From Acanthosoma haemorrhoidale (Eukaryota > Arthropoda > Insecta > Hemiptera > Acanthosomatidae): a DNA stretch of 64,000 nucleotides. The notes under the pieces were generated by a model. The model saw only the letters and a program-made list of their open reading frames with translations, made no database searches and had not been told where the DNA came from. The DNA lies in assembly GCA_930367205.1 (NCBI GenBank), contig OV884011.1:42483754-42547753 (forward strand). Direction: 5' to 3'. How positions within the stretch are numbered: the stretch's first letter is position 1; each line of letters opens with the position of its first letter. The position numbers were made by a program, and so were the translations under genes. Below, one piece after another: positions 45,001 to 57,694 of the stretch.

Positions 45001-48000
45001 CCAAAATAAAATTGGTTGGAATCCTCTTGAGATTATTCCACTGGTAGTTGGGGGAAAAAACCCAACCTTCCTTGAATCTAAATAGGTGAAAATTTTATGC
45101 TTTTTTCAGTTAACAGTTGCAAAGGTAAAGCATGAATTTAATAAGACTCGCTTGAAAATGGGATGCACTCAGGTTAACCAAAAGCCTAGATGATGTTCTG
45201 AATGTGTATGTTCATTTCCTTTACGATTTCAGTTCAAAATATCAAAACTCCGTAAAATAACTGTGAAAATAAGCATAGGAAAAAACGTTCACAAAATCCA
45301 TAAAAAATAATGATGACAACCAAACTGAACATTGACATATCTACGATAATCTTTATGACTTGAAAATCTCCATACTTAACATTATCATTATTTTATATCA
45401 CAAATAGAGTTTGCATAGAAAGTACATTTAGAACATACAAAAAAATAAAAAGTGTACATTTCCAGTTGAAAAAACTCTTTTTCCATACTGTCAAATAAAG
45501 GTATGAAGATCTTGATGGGATCATCGAACTTCTGTTACGCCCAGCACATATTCATTGCTCTTGTTTCTATCCATGGCCCAAGAAGCGAGGTATCTCTGTG
45601 GTAAGCTTAAACACTTAGGTATTGAGCTTGAAGTGAACATTCAGTTTATTTCAGGTCAATGAATGCCCAATAGATTTTTCCTGGCTTACATAGATGAGAG
45701 TGTATACAAATTCAATTTATTTTTCATAATAGTTAATAGTAATTACTGAAGAAACCATGTGAATCACAAGTATTTAAAGCAATAAATTTGTTTATTAAAT
45801 TTTTTAATATTAATGGAATAAAATTAGACTAGATTAGAACATAAAGAAATTTATTAACACACCCTTGGAAAGGGATCTCATGTGATCAACTAGGTTCGTG
45901 AATATATATTCTGAGCTAAAAATACAGATTGTTTTTACTTGTGGAAACTCATATTAGGGCGGGAGGTGATGGGATATAAAACAATAGCAATTCGAAACAT
46001 TTTTGAGAGAGTGGCTTCGAGTAACCAGTATAGAATAAAAAACCTATTGTTTAATGATATTTGTGATGTCTTCCAACTCAGTTATAGTCCACAGTGGTAT
46101 ATTTCGTATCCATTTAAAATATTCAAGTGACTTCGTATCACTTTAAAACTGAATGCTTCAATGTCACTGGAATCGCTTTTCTGAAGGATCAGTAACTGAT
46201 GAAAACAACGTTACCGTATTTATCATATCCGTAAAAATAACAGCAAACGTGACATGGAAATCCTATTTCAAAATTGCTACTTGCTAAATTGGTACTGTTA
46301 AGCCCATCAAGCCCCGGCGTAATTGCAGACCATTTTCGTTTTGTTTTTTGGGGTCGGTGGATGGGCGATTCCACGGATTAATAGAGGTAGCAATTTTGTT
46401 TTCCCTGCCATTAAATCTTCTTCGATCCCAGAAACATAAACGAATCTGTTTCCTATACACACTTTTGTAGGGTTTCGTTTTTTTGTGCCTACTACAGCAA
46501 GGTATCTGACCATCGTAACTGGGTTTCACTGTAAGCCCAGTTTTGACCTACTGAAGTGTGATCATTGTAAATAACAAAAGGATATGTTTTATAGCGTGAT
46601 AGTCTTTATACCCTCTATGCTCGATTAACCGGAGCAACGATGGGGACCGATTCCACGGTTAAAGCAAGGCCACCGTTGATCCAAATATGTAATAATGCAG
46701 GGAGGTTATGCAAGTTGTGTATAAATAAAGTTTCTTACCGAAAATTTATTAAAAAATCGAGTCAAGTATGATGCTACACACAATTACGTGTTTCAAACAC
46801 AGTTTTAATGACATTTCGTATTTATGATCCACTAGAGCCCCAAAAGATTGATTTAATTATTGATGGACCTTTATCATTTTTTTTTTAATAGCTTCAAAGT
46901 TATTACTTGTGTTTAACAAAAACAAATCGCTTTAAAGATGAATAGATTCCGGTCCGATGCGCGCATCCGACGAAGAATATTAACCTTTGCGCAACTTGCG
47001 TGTTATGTAAAGGACGTCAAAGGACCGGTTGACCCTTTCACAATAACTACCAAGGACGCTCCTATTCTTTGAATGGCTACCCACTTGGTGTACAAATTTT
47101 TGGAATATATTGAATGCAGTCCCAAAAACAATTATCTGACTGGTGAGAGTTACCATGTTGTTTTAACTATTAACGTGTTCATAAAAAATAAATAAAAGCT
47201 CCATGTTTAAGAACTATTTTACACCAAATAAGAATACCAAACAACTAGAAAATAAATTTAATTACCTGGTTGTCACTTTGGACAAACAAATCACGTGAGA
47301 ATAAAAGTCGTGCAGGAAATAAACAGTACAAACTAGTTTCCTCCTAGACTCCTTGACGACAGTTGAAACTGGCCATACATTGCATACACTTGATATGTAT
47401 GTCAATATTTAGACTGAAATAACATAAGCTTGAACTGAAGGGCCCTGCAAACAATTCAAATATGTATTTTCAAATTCCAATCCTGGCAACCTAATATCCC
47501 TTCAATGTATTATTTTTTGTTTCAAATAACACACTGCACACAGACTTAAATATTCCTTCACTTCCAAGTTTACTTAAAATTAGATATGACATGTTCCATA
47601 AGTAGATTTTGGGTCAGAAGAATGTACTTATGCGTTCATACGATCATAGTGAGCTGGGAAAAAAAAAGGTCCAAAGATCTAATTGTGACATGCAACGTTT
47701 TTTTAGAGTTTTGAAGCATCATAATTACAAAGATTTGTTAAAATTTCAAATTATATAGTAATCTTAAAACGTCTGAAAAACAAAGATGTAAAGAAATATA
47801 CCCACAATGTTAAAAGTAAGTATTAATCAACATTAATTATACTATTTTGTTAGAAATACATCTTTGCGTGTGTTTTCCCAGCAGCAAAGGAAATTGGTTT
47901 CTAAAGCCCTTGGTATGGCTAAACTAAAAATATATCTCATACATACTCCATCTGATGTTGAGGGGAGTCTAATAAATGTTAAATTTAGTGAATGTATGAA

Positions 48001-48569
48001 ATGGAACAAGGTGGGGATCAGCTGTGTTTTTTTTTTGTGTTTCAATACCTCTATGATATCATTGCTCACCCACGGATGGTATGGTTATAACAAAGCCTAT
48101 TAACCTCTGACTTATATTACATAAATGTGAAGTTTTGGATGTAATTCAGTAAGGAATAATGGATTCAACTTTCTTAGAATTTACTCATTTCTTTAATATA
48201 AGATTCCAGTGAATATCGTAACTTCACTCAACTTTCTTTTTATTTTAAGTAGACGTCCTATGTTAATGCATTGAATTTTTAAACTTTTAAAATTCAATTT
48301 GATATTAAAATAATTTTAATATTAACATAATGGAGGTAACAAGGTTTTAAGAGACGGAGATTTTTTCTGAACTGAGACTCAACGGAAATTATTCCGTAAT
48401 CCTTGACTTAAATACTTCAACCTCTGAGAAGTTCTTCTTTTAAAATGAGACAAAACAGAAATGAATACGTGTCTTGAGTTAATTTGTAAAACTAACTAGG
48501 GCTGTACATGTTTTAAAATGAGATGTGGTATTTAGGCAACGAAAGAGTGTGGTATGCCGCTCGGTAGGT
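42086..48569. other. AT-rich non-coding stretch
   Basis: No gene was recognised in more than 6 kb. GC-richer patches at 43050-43290, 46260-46700 and 46950-47100 include open frames (such as the overlapping minus frames at 46284-46529) but lack matching splice sites or motifs. The mirrored frames at 47842-48103 are likewise unsupported. Confidence 0.4.
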
Positions 48570-48690
48570 TTGCGCATGCAGATCGTAGTGATCTCATGTT
48601 CTTTGTTTCACTACCTGATTTCACGTCGAAAGTATTCGCAATGATTTAAATCGGGGTTCGATTGTCGATGTATTCCTGTTTATAAGTTAC
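48570..48690 (+). repeat. Dispersed tRNA-like repeat, copy 1
   Basis: The block gcgcatgcagatcgtagtg, then tctttgtttcactacctg, then tttcacg matches 63905-63990 with scattered changes. A B-box-like ggggttcgattgtcg follows at 48654. It is probably a SINE-type repeat. Confidence 0.5.
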
Positions 48691-48892
48691 ATTGGCATAG
48701 CTGGCACTGTTGCCCCGACATGTCGCGAGTGGTACTTCAAATGCACACGGCTCAAATGCCAAGGACCACAACGTTCCCTATCCTTTTCACAGGGAATGAG
48801 GGAGGCTATAATTTTAAACAAGTTCAGTTCAATCCTTTTTCGTCAGGCCTGCGATGATTGATGCTTGAAAATTGATCAAATCAATATGAGAG

Positions 48893-48985
48893 TTTAAATG
48901 TTTAAAGGTATGAATGTAAACATTTAACACAATTACTTATTGCCCAATGAGACAGATTTTAATTTTATCATAATAAAACTGTTTA
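48893..48985 (+). mobile_element. 5'-truncated LINE, copy E
   Basis: Retains aaggtatgaatgtaaac, then caattacttattgccc, then catcataataaa-like ending (tatcataataaaactg), the 3' end of the LINE family, more diverged than the others. gtttaaat occurs on both sides (about 48893 and 48981) and may be a short target-site duplication. Confidence 0.65.
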
Positions 48986-48989
48986 AATT

Positions 48990-50007
48990 TTTTTTAAAAT
49001 GTTTCCTAATCATCACCACGATATATATAACGTATTTAATTATTACCTTATATGCAAACCTGTAGAAGGCGTAAATAGCACAGACTAATTATTGTAACAT
49101 TTACTGGTAAGCCCTTAAAGGGGGAGACTTAACTCTTTTAGAAGCTGTTTAGGGGTTCAATTGTTTAATTAATTTAATTTGTAACTTATGATGAAGAATG
49201 TTTTGTCAAAAATTGTGGGTATTTTTCCGAGTCCAATCAAAAATATTATCACCAAAAGACAAATTCTCCATTTCAGCAAAGAAGCTGCGTAAGTTGAGGC
49301 GAAGCAAAGGAGAAAGCCGGCAACCACAGAGGCCATTGAATATGCAGTAGGCACTTTATTGCATTTCACCTCTGAGTTCTGAAGCAGTTCTTGTTCTTTT
49401 GATTTAGGACATTCTCAACACAACTGTTGCGTCCCCTGAGTTCACTATAGAGTGTTAAATCCCCTTGATAGAAATTTAAATTGTCAAGATCCTGGCTGAC
49501 TGTCATATTTAAAGATCTTTATTTAATTCAGGAAACAGAGAGTATCCGTTTGATGAAATAGCCAAGTCGTTACAAACAGCATTTCGAAATATGATTCTTT
49601 TGATGTGAACTTGATTGTAGAGAGAAAAACAAGTACAAAGATATAAATTGTATGTCCTCTTTGTAACGCCTCTGATCCAATGGTTATAAGCAGTAAACGA
49701 AAACTAGGCATCACAGAGGGAACTATGCCTTGGTCATAAAAACAAATTTTGGAAAAACATGTGTTGGTAAAAAAAAATTAAGCGTTACCAAGGGTGCGAA
49801 TTTTGAAAATCTGATTATGTATTTATATATAAAGTATAAATATATATTAACGGATAAAATGTCAGATTTATTTATTTTGATGAAATTTATTCAAAATTAA
49901 AAACTTGTGGGACCTCTAATGTTCAAAGATATACAAATTTCATGAAAAATGTAATCAGAAACTTACAGCTCTTCTCGACAGGAAAAGACCTATACTTACT
50001 TACCCAC
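48990..50007. other. AT-rich stretch with one splice-like site
   Basis: On the minus strand a very good acceptor (cctcaacttacgcag, AG at 49286-49285) opens a short frame, and the whole 66-codon frame 49169-49369 is hydrophobic. No donor or family supports a call. The frame at 49523-49714 has no motif. Confidence 0.3.
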
Positions 50008-50145
50008 CTATAAAATCTTCTTTGAGCAACTGATGAAAACCTTTTTGGGCTTTGGAAGAAATGAATTAAAGCTGACAGAATTAATTTTGAATAAAAATAA
50101 TTCCGTTAAAGCTTATTTTTCTTTTCGATTCCCTCATACCCTAGA
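50008..50145 (+). pseudogene. mariner transposase C-terminal remnant
   Basis: Aligns base by base with the last part of the mariner remnant at 35650-35790: gctttggaagaaatgaatt against gctttgggagaaatgtatt, both followed by an Asn/Phe-rich end, a gaataa-like stop and a ttttcttt tract. Only the final 30 or so codons remain and they contain stops. Confidence 0.75.
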
Positions 50146-50377
50146 AACTGACATTTCCTGTAACCTACTGACGTATGTTCCAACCCATTATTTATAACGC
50201 CACCTCTCCTTGATACGCCGTGTAGGTTTTTATTTAAGGAACTGTAACGGAAAGTATATGAAAAAAAAAAACGCCTTTATCTTAAATTTTGTTAGGAAAA
50301 TAGCAAATTTGAAGTACACCCGTTCCTTCCCACTATACCCGTCTCTCACAAATTCGTCACACCAACTTACAATTTAT

Positions 50378-50387
50378 GCGTTTTGAT
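50378..50387. repeat. Target-site duplication, left copy (retroposon family 2)
   Basis: gcgttttgat is repeated exactly at 50648-50657. Confidence 0.85.
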
Positions 50388-50647
50388 CGCCAGGCTGACC
50401 TGGCCGACTACAATCCAATGCCTAGGTGGCCCTAGGCTCAACTCTTGGTAGACTCTCACTACCTTCCTGATTCCATCCGTCTTTTTAGGCATTCCACACC
50501 CTATATCCTTCTCATACATCCTTCATATGGGGGTCTCCCCTTAGAGAAAGGCACTCATCAGTCCTAAATAATTTTCCTTTATTTTCCCCACATCCTATTT
50601 TTATAAGTTTGAAAGCTTAGGGAAAAAAAAAAAAAAAAAAAAAAAAA
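50388..50647 (+). mobile_element. Poly(A)-tailed retroposon, family 2, longer copy
   Basis: A 260-base insertion ends in 25 uninterrupted A (50623-50647) and is framed by a perfect 10-base duplication. The clean tail and perfect duplication indicate a fairly recent insertion. The body is GC-richer at its start (gaccTGGCCGACT region) and shows no long frame. Its 3' blocks (cctttattttcccc, ttataagtttgaaagct) are shared with 36267-36379 minus. It could be the 3' end of a LINE or a SINE. Confidence 0.85.
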
Positions 50648-50657
50648 GCGTTTTGAT
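50648..50657. repeat. Target-site duplication, right copy (retroposon family 2)
   Basis: Exact repeat of gcgttttgat at 50378-50387. Confidence 0.85.
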
Positions 50658-51214
50658 AATTTATATCATGAACTAGGACTAGCAGCAAATTAGTGGCTGG
50701 TGTTATTCTTTATGTTTAATCTATTCTAAATATTATTAAAGCATAAAAAAGTTTAGATTTATACATTATTTATTACGAGAATTATCAAATTTATTCATCT
50801 GAACAATTTATGTGTGTTATAAATGGAAGCATTATACTTTTTTTTCTTTCGATTTTCCGCTAATAAAAAGACGTACCTGATAATAAAAATATGTAGGATT
50901 TGTAGTTAAAACCGGCCAAAAATGAGCAATAGAATATTCAGTGTCAAAACTATTCTCACGAATAATTTACATAATTTAGTTTAAAGAGATAAACACATAA
51001 AGGGGACTGGTACAAAATTTTGTTTACTCAAAGGTTTATGAACTTTTCCATGTTTGCTGTTTGGATGGATTAATAAATACTGTAATTTTGATAGTAGTCC
51101 AATAAATATTGGAAATATATTTATTTGTGTGTTAAGAATTGATGAGTCACTGTGAACATCGATATAATGATGTATGTATGTTTAAATATGAACGAAATAA
51201 ATGTAAAAGGTATA

Positions 51215-51328
51215 TACATAGGCGGTCTCAAAAGTTTCCGACCTCAACATGAAGATGATAATAAAATAAATAAAAGCTAGTGAAATAAAAGCTTTGTTAG
51301 GTCGGAAACTTTTCAGACCACCCTCGTA
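51215..51328. mobile_element. mariner-type MITE, 114 bp
   Basis: Near-palindromic ends: ggcggtctcaaaagtttccg (51221) against the inverted complement ggtggtctgaaaagtttccg, with a terminal tacgaggg form typical of mariner inverted repeats and TA at each border. Only about 50 bases of A-rich DNA lie between, so it has no coding capacity and would rely on a transposase supplied elsewhere. Confidence 0.85.
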
Positions 51329-52271
51329 TACCTGTACTAAATATATAATTATATTTATATAGTTGATTTAGTTTATAATTGATGTAATAACCTTTTTGAA
51401 TATGTTAAAATTAAAATCTTCCCATAAGGTTAGATTTCAGGTTTCAAATTGACTCGTGTTCATAATTGCCGTTGTCATTATTTGTCGTTCTTCTATGAAT
51501 TGCATAATGGGCGGGCTCTTTACAGTTTATTTTACAGTCTCAGGCAGGAATCGTTTGAACTAAATAAAGTGACTGACAGAGGTGAATTGTCTTGATATTA
51601 TACGGCATTGGGCTGTTAGGCTAAACAAACAATTGAATTGTGGGTCGCTTTGCGTGAAAGCGGAATGTTGTACGAAGATCCGATGGATGGCGAGTTTTGA
51701 AATCGCATTGGAGATATTTCGACATGTTTTGAGACGCCTCGTACCCTCAATCTTGAGTGCTTTTTCAGGGACTTTGCCTAAAGAAAGACAATTATCGATT
51801 CTTATGTTGCATGCTACAGGATCGAGTCGAAAGCGGAAAATACTGTGATCGATTTGTTATTTATTCGTAATAAAAGCTGTTAAATATTAAGTGGGCTATC
51901 AGCTGAGGTAACTGCTTCTGGAGGGTTTTTATTTGGTTTAATTTATTATTACTGCTTTTAAGTGAATCGCCCACTGGTATCATTGGTGATGGTGAACATG
52001 TTCGTTCTTTGTATTTCCTTCTATACTTTTATTTTTTTGTTGCACTTATGTGTCTTTAATACCCTCCACATTTTTCACAAAAATGAATGTGTTTAACTGA
52101 GAGAGGACTTAGGAGAGAACCGTGCTTCCAGTGATTCGAGCAGTGACTAAGGCCGATCAGGCTAAGTCTTTGTTAGTTTGTATATTCCACAATAGGGCAA
52201 AAAATGCAGTTTATGTGAATATTACAACCGTTTTTTTTTCATGTGTGAATGTTAAATGAAGGGAGACTTAC
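51329..52271. other. Non-coding stretch
   Basis: The 88-codon frame at 51582-51848 lacks an ATG and any motif. Nothing else was recognised. Confidence 0.4.
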
Positions 52272-52383
52272 AATATGAAATCCGCTCCTTCAGGCTAGAA
52301 TCGCTTATGACCAAGCTTGCTTTAACCAGCGCTATTACCGATTCGACAATCCTGGGGCCAAAAGACTTCATTAGGATCGGCTC
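52272..52383 (-). CDS. Candidate coding exon, 112 bp
   Basis: On the minus strand the segment follows a pyrimidine-rich tract with an aag acceptor (catttacatccttaaaag) and ends at a strong donor (catatt|gtaagtc). It is open for 37 codons plus one base: EPILMKSFGPRIVESVIALV, then KASLVISDSSLKERISY. It reads like protein but no family was recognised. The AAG acceptor is uncommon and repeat origin cannot be excluded. Confidence 0.3.
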
Positions 52384-53869
52384 CTTTTAAGGATGTAAAT
52401 GAAGCTAGACAAAAAAATTGATAACTCCACCTGTGAATCGCACGTTCTTATTTCTGTATCAAATACTAGATGGTTATCAATCTTGCGTTGCTGGCCCATG
52501 CGTCTGAAGTTTATGTATTTACGCATTTCGATTTGTACGATCTGAAATAATCAAAGGTACACAGTTTACACATTTGGGACACCTATTAAAAACTGATTCA
52601 CTTATTGAAAAAGTAACCTCGGTGTCAAAACGAAATGAAATAAAAAATCATATTGTTGTGGGGCATTGTCCCCAATATACAGAAAAAACGAACGAATAAG
52701 TATGTCAAACTGACAAAAAAACATTCCATAAATTACACTAATGTCGAACGAATTTAAAGTATATCTTGAAGCTCTAAATGAAAGGAGAGGGAACAAACGA
52801 AGCGTGCTGAATTAATGCCTTGCTATTGAACTCAGGGTTACTTAGGACCAAGTGCATAAGATTCACAGGGTACCACACTCAGACCTCTGTTCTTTTAGTC
52901 GTACATGTGATTTAGTATTCCTGGCTGCGGGTCAGGAAGCTATTCATACCTTAGGTCGCTCCACAGGCTCATGTCAACTCATCTGCATACAAATGAGGTG
53001 TCTTTAGTCCCCAAGATTACGTCCGGTGCTGGGGTTACGTTTTTTAGGTAGTCACTTTAAAAAGAAAACTCAACAAATTTGGGACCGATGAAATCCAGTA
53101 TTAACATGAAAGACTCATGTTTAATTTAAACTTTCTTTTATATTCAGATAGAAATAAAAGTAGCGAGTTTAAAAAAACGATCTGAAAACCAATTTACTAG
53201 ACGATATAAAAATAAGTAAATTTCTTTTTTCTCAACTCTAATAAAACTATCATGCTGTTTGTTGGCCTACAGTAAGATATATTTCACGCCGATTATGTGT
53301 ACACACATCTTCCCATAATTATTATACACTTCTTTTCGTATTTATTAAATTTTAAAGGGATTTATTCCTTTATTCCATTCTCGGGCAACGCCACTGGTAA
53401 GGACTTGTCCTTATTTATTATCTAACATAAATAAAGACAATTTTCTGTTAATGACTATCATATATTTGTATAAATCATTGACTATATCTACTCAGCATAA
53501 TTAAATTCATAAATAAAATAGATTTACGCATGCCTATACACATATTTGGTACCCAGTTGCTAAACGTGAGGTAGACATTTTGGGGTCATTTCCAATTTCA
53601 GAAACGTTTCGAAAGACGTTCAATTACGTCTGTCTTAGAGAGAAGCCTAACCGTTGTATTCAGGACCAAGGTTCAATCACATATGAAAATTCTCAAATAA
53701 TATGAATATTTAAATTATATTGTGTCGCAACACTTCATAAAGCGTTAGGGCCAACCGAAGGTTGTTGCCTTATTTCGTAGGTGGCACTAGGCTTTACTCA
53801 TCAACCTTCAATTTGTTTCTTTAATCACAATTGCTACTTCATTACATAAGGGGTACTCATTTATCCCCA
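52384..53869. other. AT-rich non-coding stretch
   Basis: A GC-richer patch at 52830-53040 holds no open frame of note. No other feature was seen. Confidence 0.4.
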
Positions 53870-54000
53870 CGAGGCTGAGTCAACCCCAAATCATATTCAA
53901 TCCCAAAATAAGGCATAGTTGGGTGTGCCAGGGATTAAACTCTTGTCTCCACAGTCAGTTAGTATGATCGCCACGGAGACGGACTTTCAAATAGAATGTA
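53870..54000 (-). mobile_element. tRNA-like SINE candidate
   Basis: The minus strand reads gtctccgtggcgatcatac, taactgactgtggagac, then aagagtttaatccctggc. These resemble a tRNA head with A-box (tggcgatcatac) and B-box (gagtttaatccc) in order, followed by a variable body. Base changes in the B-box argue against a working tRNA. Confidence 0.45.
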
Positions 54001-57000
54001 ATAATTTGATACAAAAAAAAAACGCGATTTCGATGTTCTACTGGTTGTATCTTTGCCTAAGGTGTTAAAAGTATATCACCATTCCTGTTTTTAGGGGAAA
54101 TAGAAATAATCAAAATAACTTAAATACATTCAAGCAACCAACATCGCACTTTACCCGTAGCCATCCCACCCTCCAACCATGTCACTCTAGGATCTGATTT
54201 AGACATACATAGTTTGTTGAAACGTTATCCACTCTTAATTTTTTTGGAAACCGCACATATTTCTTTCATAAACGTAAAGAACGGGATACGAACTAACAAA
54301 ACAATCATGCAACTCTCAGTACACTAATTATTGGACTAATTAGTATTAGCAATTTATAAGATCGAGAACTTACTTACTTCAAAACAGCGTCACTTATATT
54401 ACGTAGCGAAATTTCCCACCAATTTATGCAATATGAACTTAAATTTATCGGAATGTTGAAAAAATATGTCTTTTAAAACGATATAATAAGCATTGAACAC
54501 ACTGCCCAACAAAGAAACATGAAAAGTAAACTTCATGACATAAGTCGAATTACTGCTTAGTAAGTTTGTTTTCCTGTTTTTGTCATTTGCTTCTTGTGTA
54601 GACTTCGATCTGTTTCTTGTGAGCCTCGGTTGCCTTTTGTTAAGGCTAGAAGAAAGGATGTTACACCACGCCCCCGTGCCAATAACTAATAGTGTATTGG
54701 AAACCACCACTACTTTAAGACTGCATGCACTATTTGCCTCAGTATTTGAACCCATTTTGGTGGTTTTCATGTTAATTGCTGTTAAATATAAAATTATTTG
54801 AGGCCTGATGATTATATATTTTTAAAAACCTGTTCGATTTCAAATAAATCCTTATCCCCTTTGACTATCAGAAATTGACGGATCGTTTGAATGTGGCAGG
54901 TTTCCGAGCTGTCATGCCAATCAAAGTCAATTCAACTAAACTGGTCTTTGATTTCAGAGATGACATATTTTAATATTATCTCTGGTTTGGATTTATGGAA
55001 TCGCATTTGAATTTCGATTACGCGTTTATAGGTTTATTCATTATCATTCATTACTATCAGTATCTCAACCAAATCCAAAAACAATCTTCTCAATCCAGAA
55101 CTTCTTGCTAATTTCCTCCGTTCAAACAATGTTTGTACCATGAGATGAGATGCCACTTTGTTTCATTATTAGCATGATAGATTATTCACTTTCATACCTA
55201 TTATAAATTTAATTTTGCTTTTTATGATACATATATACAAAACAGTCCAGACAATTAACAGTTATATTGTGAAAACAGAGTAAAAATATCACTCAATATT
55301 ATTAGTAATACTTAATTTAATATATTTGTTAGACCACACTGGTCATCGGAAAATTTCTTTCCTACAAATATTGTAAATTGCTTTTGATAGAATTGACACG
55401 GTTGATTATTTCATGACAGTATCCAATATTGTAAATCGAGCAAATCGTATGGAGCCTAATGAAGAGTTTTGTTCAAGATCGGTTGGTTCATTGTTAAGGT
55501 TCCTGTAGTGGAACAGACTAAAACACATACGCACTTTAAATAACTTAATTATTTTTGCGTTACCTTTTCTTTCTCATCTTATCCCGAGAAGATAATATTC
55601 AGATAGCAACATAAATTGCTCATTCGCTAATGTAATTCGTTTCTGGTTCGCTTAGGTATTTGTTTGAGAATAGATTAAATCTTTCTAGGGTTATTGATAA
55701 GGATTTTATATAGTGATTTCCATATGACTGAGTTCCTAGGAATGAACTGAAAGAACCTAGGTCAAAGTCCCGATTTCCCGTCTTAACTCAAATAGCCATT
55801 TATCATGCGAACCTCAATGATGGTATATCGTTTTCTCAATGAGTTGAAAGAAGTAAGCACGATAACTTATCATGACCAATAATACCTGAGCACAAAAGAA
55901 ATATCCCTTATCGACTTCTTTCATCCAGCATTGTTATTACAATATTCCAATGTCCCATATACCGTCCTCCATGGTCCCGCTAGCACAATAGTTCAAATCA
56001 GGCATGGGAAATAATCATTATTTCCGAAACGAAGGTTAGGAGCTATTTGGATTGATTGACACACACCTATATATCAATGTTTTTGACTTTGACATCTTAT
56101 AGTAATTCAAAGCTGAAGTTGGAGAAGTCAGTGAATTTCTATCATGGACTCGATAATAATGAATGAGATCCCCGTAAAATTTTAAACCATTTCCATCCAT
56201 GTGCACAAAAAAAATTTTTTTTCTCAAACCTGAATAGTGTAAAACTTTTTATATGTATTAAACCGACAACACCGATATGAATAATGGGTGAAAACACGTT
56301 AGTTAGATGGGCTACGTCCAATTTTTTGGAGGTCATTTTTGTCAGATTGTTCCTTTCTGGGCCGCCAAGCCAAACATATCCCTTTTTGTTGTTTGAAAAC
56401 CAAGACATTCCCTTCTTTACTGTACTTTGCACTTCGTTTTTTTTTGTCTTCATTAATTAATCGAAAATTGTGAAATATTACCTCAACCAGCGAACGTGAA
56501 TGACACGTGAAAGAGAAATTACATAATAAAACATATACTCCAGAGATATTATATTTCATATAAATGTATTTAGGGTTGGCCGGAAATGATTTTCACTTTA
56601 ACACTTCTATTAACAGTATTAATTATATTCAATATCAAATCATTTTTTTTTGTTTGCCAACCAAATTATATCTTTTGATCATATCTCATTCTTAGCTAGT
56701 TGTTGTTCTTCAATGAAAAAAAATCTCTGATAATATATATATAAGATACTTAATCAAACACGTTGTCTTGATTAAGAATTTTAACATCATCACTATTCTG
56801 GTTTATTATTTAGGAAAAGTAAAACATGCAACATCGCTTTATAACCTGTCTGCCGTTTGATCGAAGAAACATGAACTTGTGCGTGAGAGTTTTGCTCAAT
56901 TGCTCCAAAATTCACTCGCATAGAATTTGATCAAATACTAAATTCAAACTGATCTTTAAAGGTGTATTAAATTTCAACCCAGATTAATCTTTAAACAATG

Positions 57001-57694
57001 TTACGTTACTATAATGGCCTAGATTAAATATTACAGTCATTGATGGGGTGCTGGTTATTGTAAGTGTCGAATCTATCAAATCAAAAACTATTTATGTTTT
57101 TATTGTAATATCCCGTTTATAGGATATTATTGTCATTCTCGAAAGCTCTATTGCGTGAATATTAAGAAAGAGGCTGGGTGATGTTTATTACGTAAGAGGC
57201 CTTCTTTTCCCGAAGAAAAAATTAAAAAGGGTACTCCAGGTATTTTCGGATACCAACGTCTGAGAATGAAAATTATCCTTAAAAGAACATAGAACCGCAA
57301 ATGATCCATAAATTATTTCTAAATAGCTCTGAAAATATTTTTAGAAGTGTATGGCTAGTTTAAAACGATTTTTTATTTAATTTAGAAATATCATTATGGA
57401 AACGTTAACATGCAATCAAAACAGAGTATTTTAAGTAGTGGTTAGCCTTCATTTTTTAAGTTCTTGGTAACTCTAAGGTGGGGAAATGTTATATCAGTGA
57501 GTTCAATTGGGCAGGTAGTTTGTCATGAACACTTCCCTATAAAGTGCCTGTACAATTCCTTCGTGTCAATCAGCGCGGATGAAGCTTGTAGGTGTTCGTT
57601 CGGCTGTTTATGAATGCATGGTAATTGCACTTATTAGTCCGAGTACACAGGATTGGTATTTCTGTACTGTCAAGAAGTGACATTTTTTTTTCAG
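54001..57694. other. AT-rich non-coding stretch
   Basis: The 123-codon minus frame at 54399-54770 is the only sizeable frame. It has a polar N-terminal half and an AT-driven C-terminal half, no recognised domain, and a competing plus frame. Frames at 56036-56559 overlap each other and look random. Confidence 0.3.

Noticed and set aside
47842..48103. Mirror-image frames of 75 and 79 codons on opposite strands
   Set aside because: Each is the shadow of the other; no splice border, motif or base composition favours either.
53935..53990. Intact tRNA gene on the minus strand
   Set aside because: The B-box has substitutions and no acceptor stem pairs; a SINE head is more likely.
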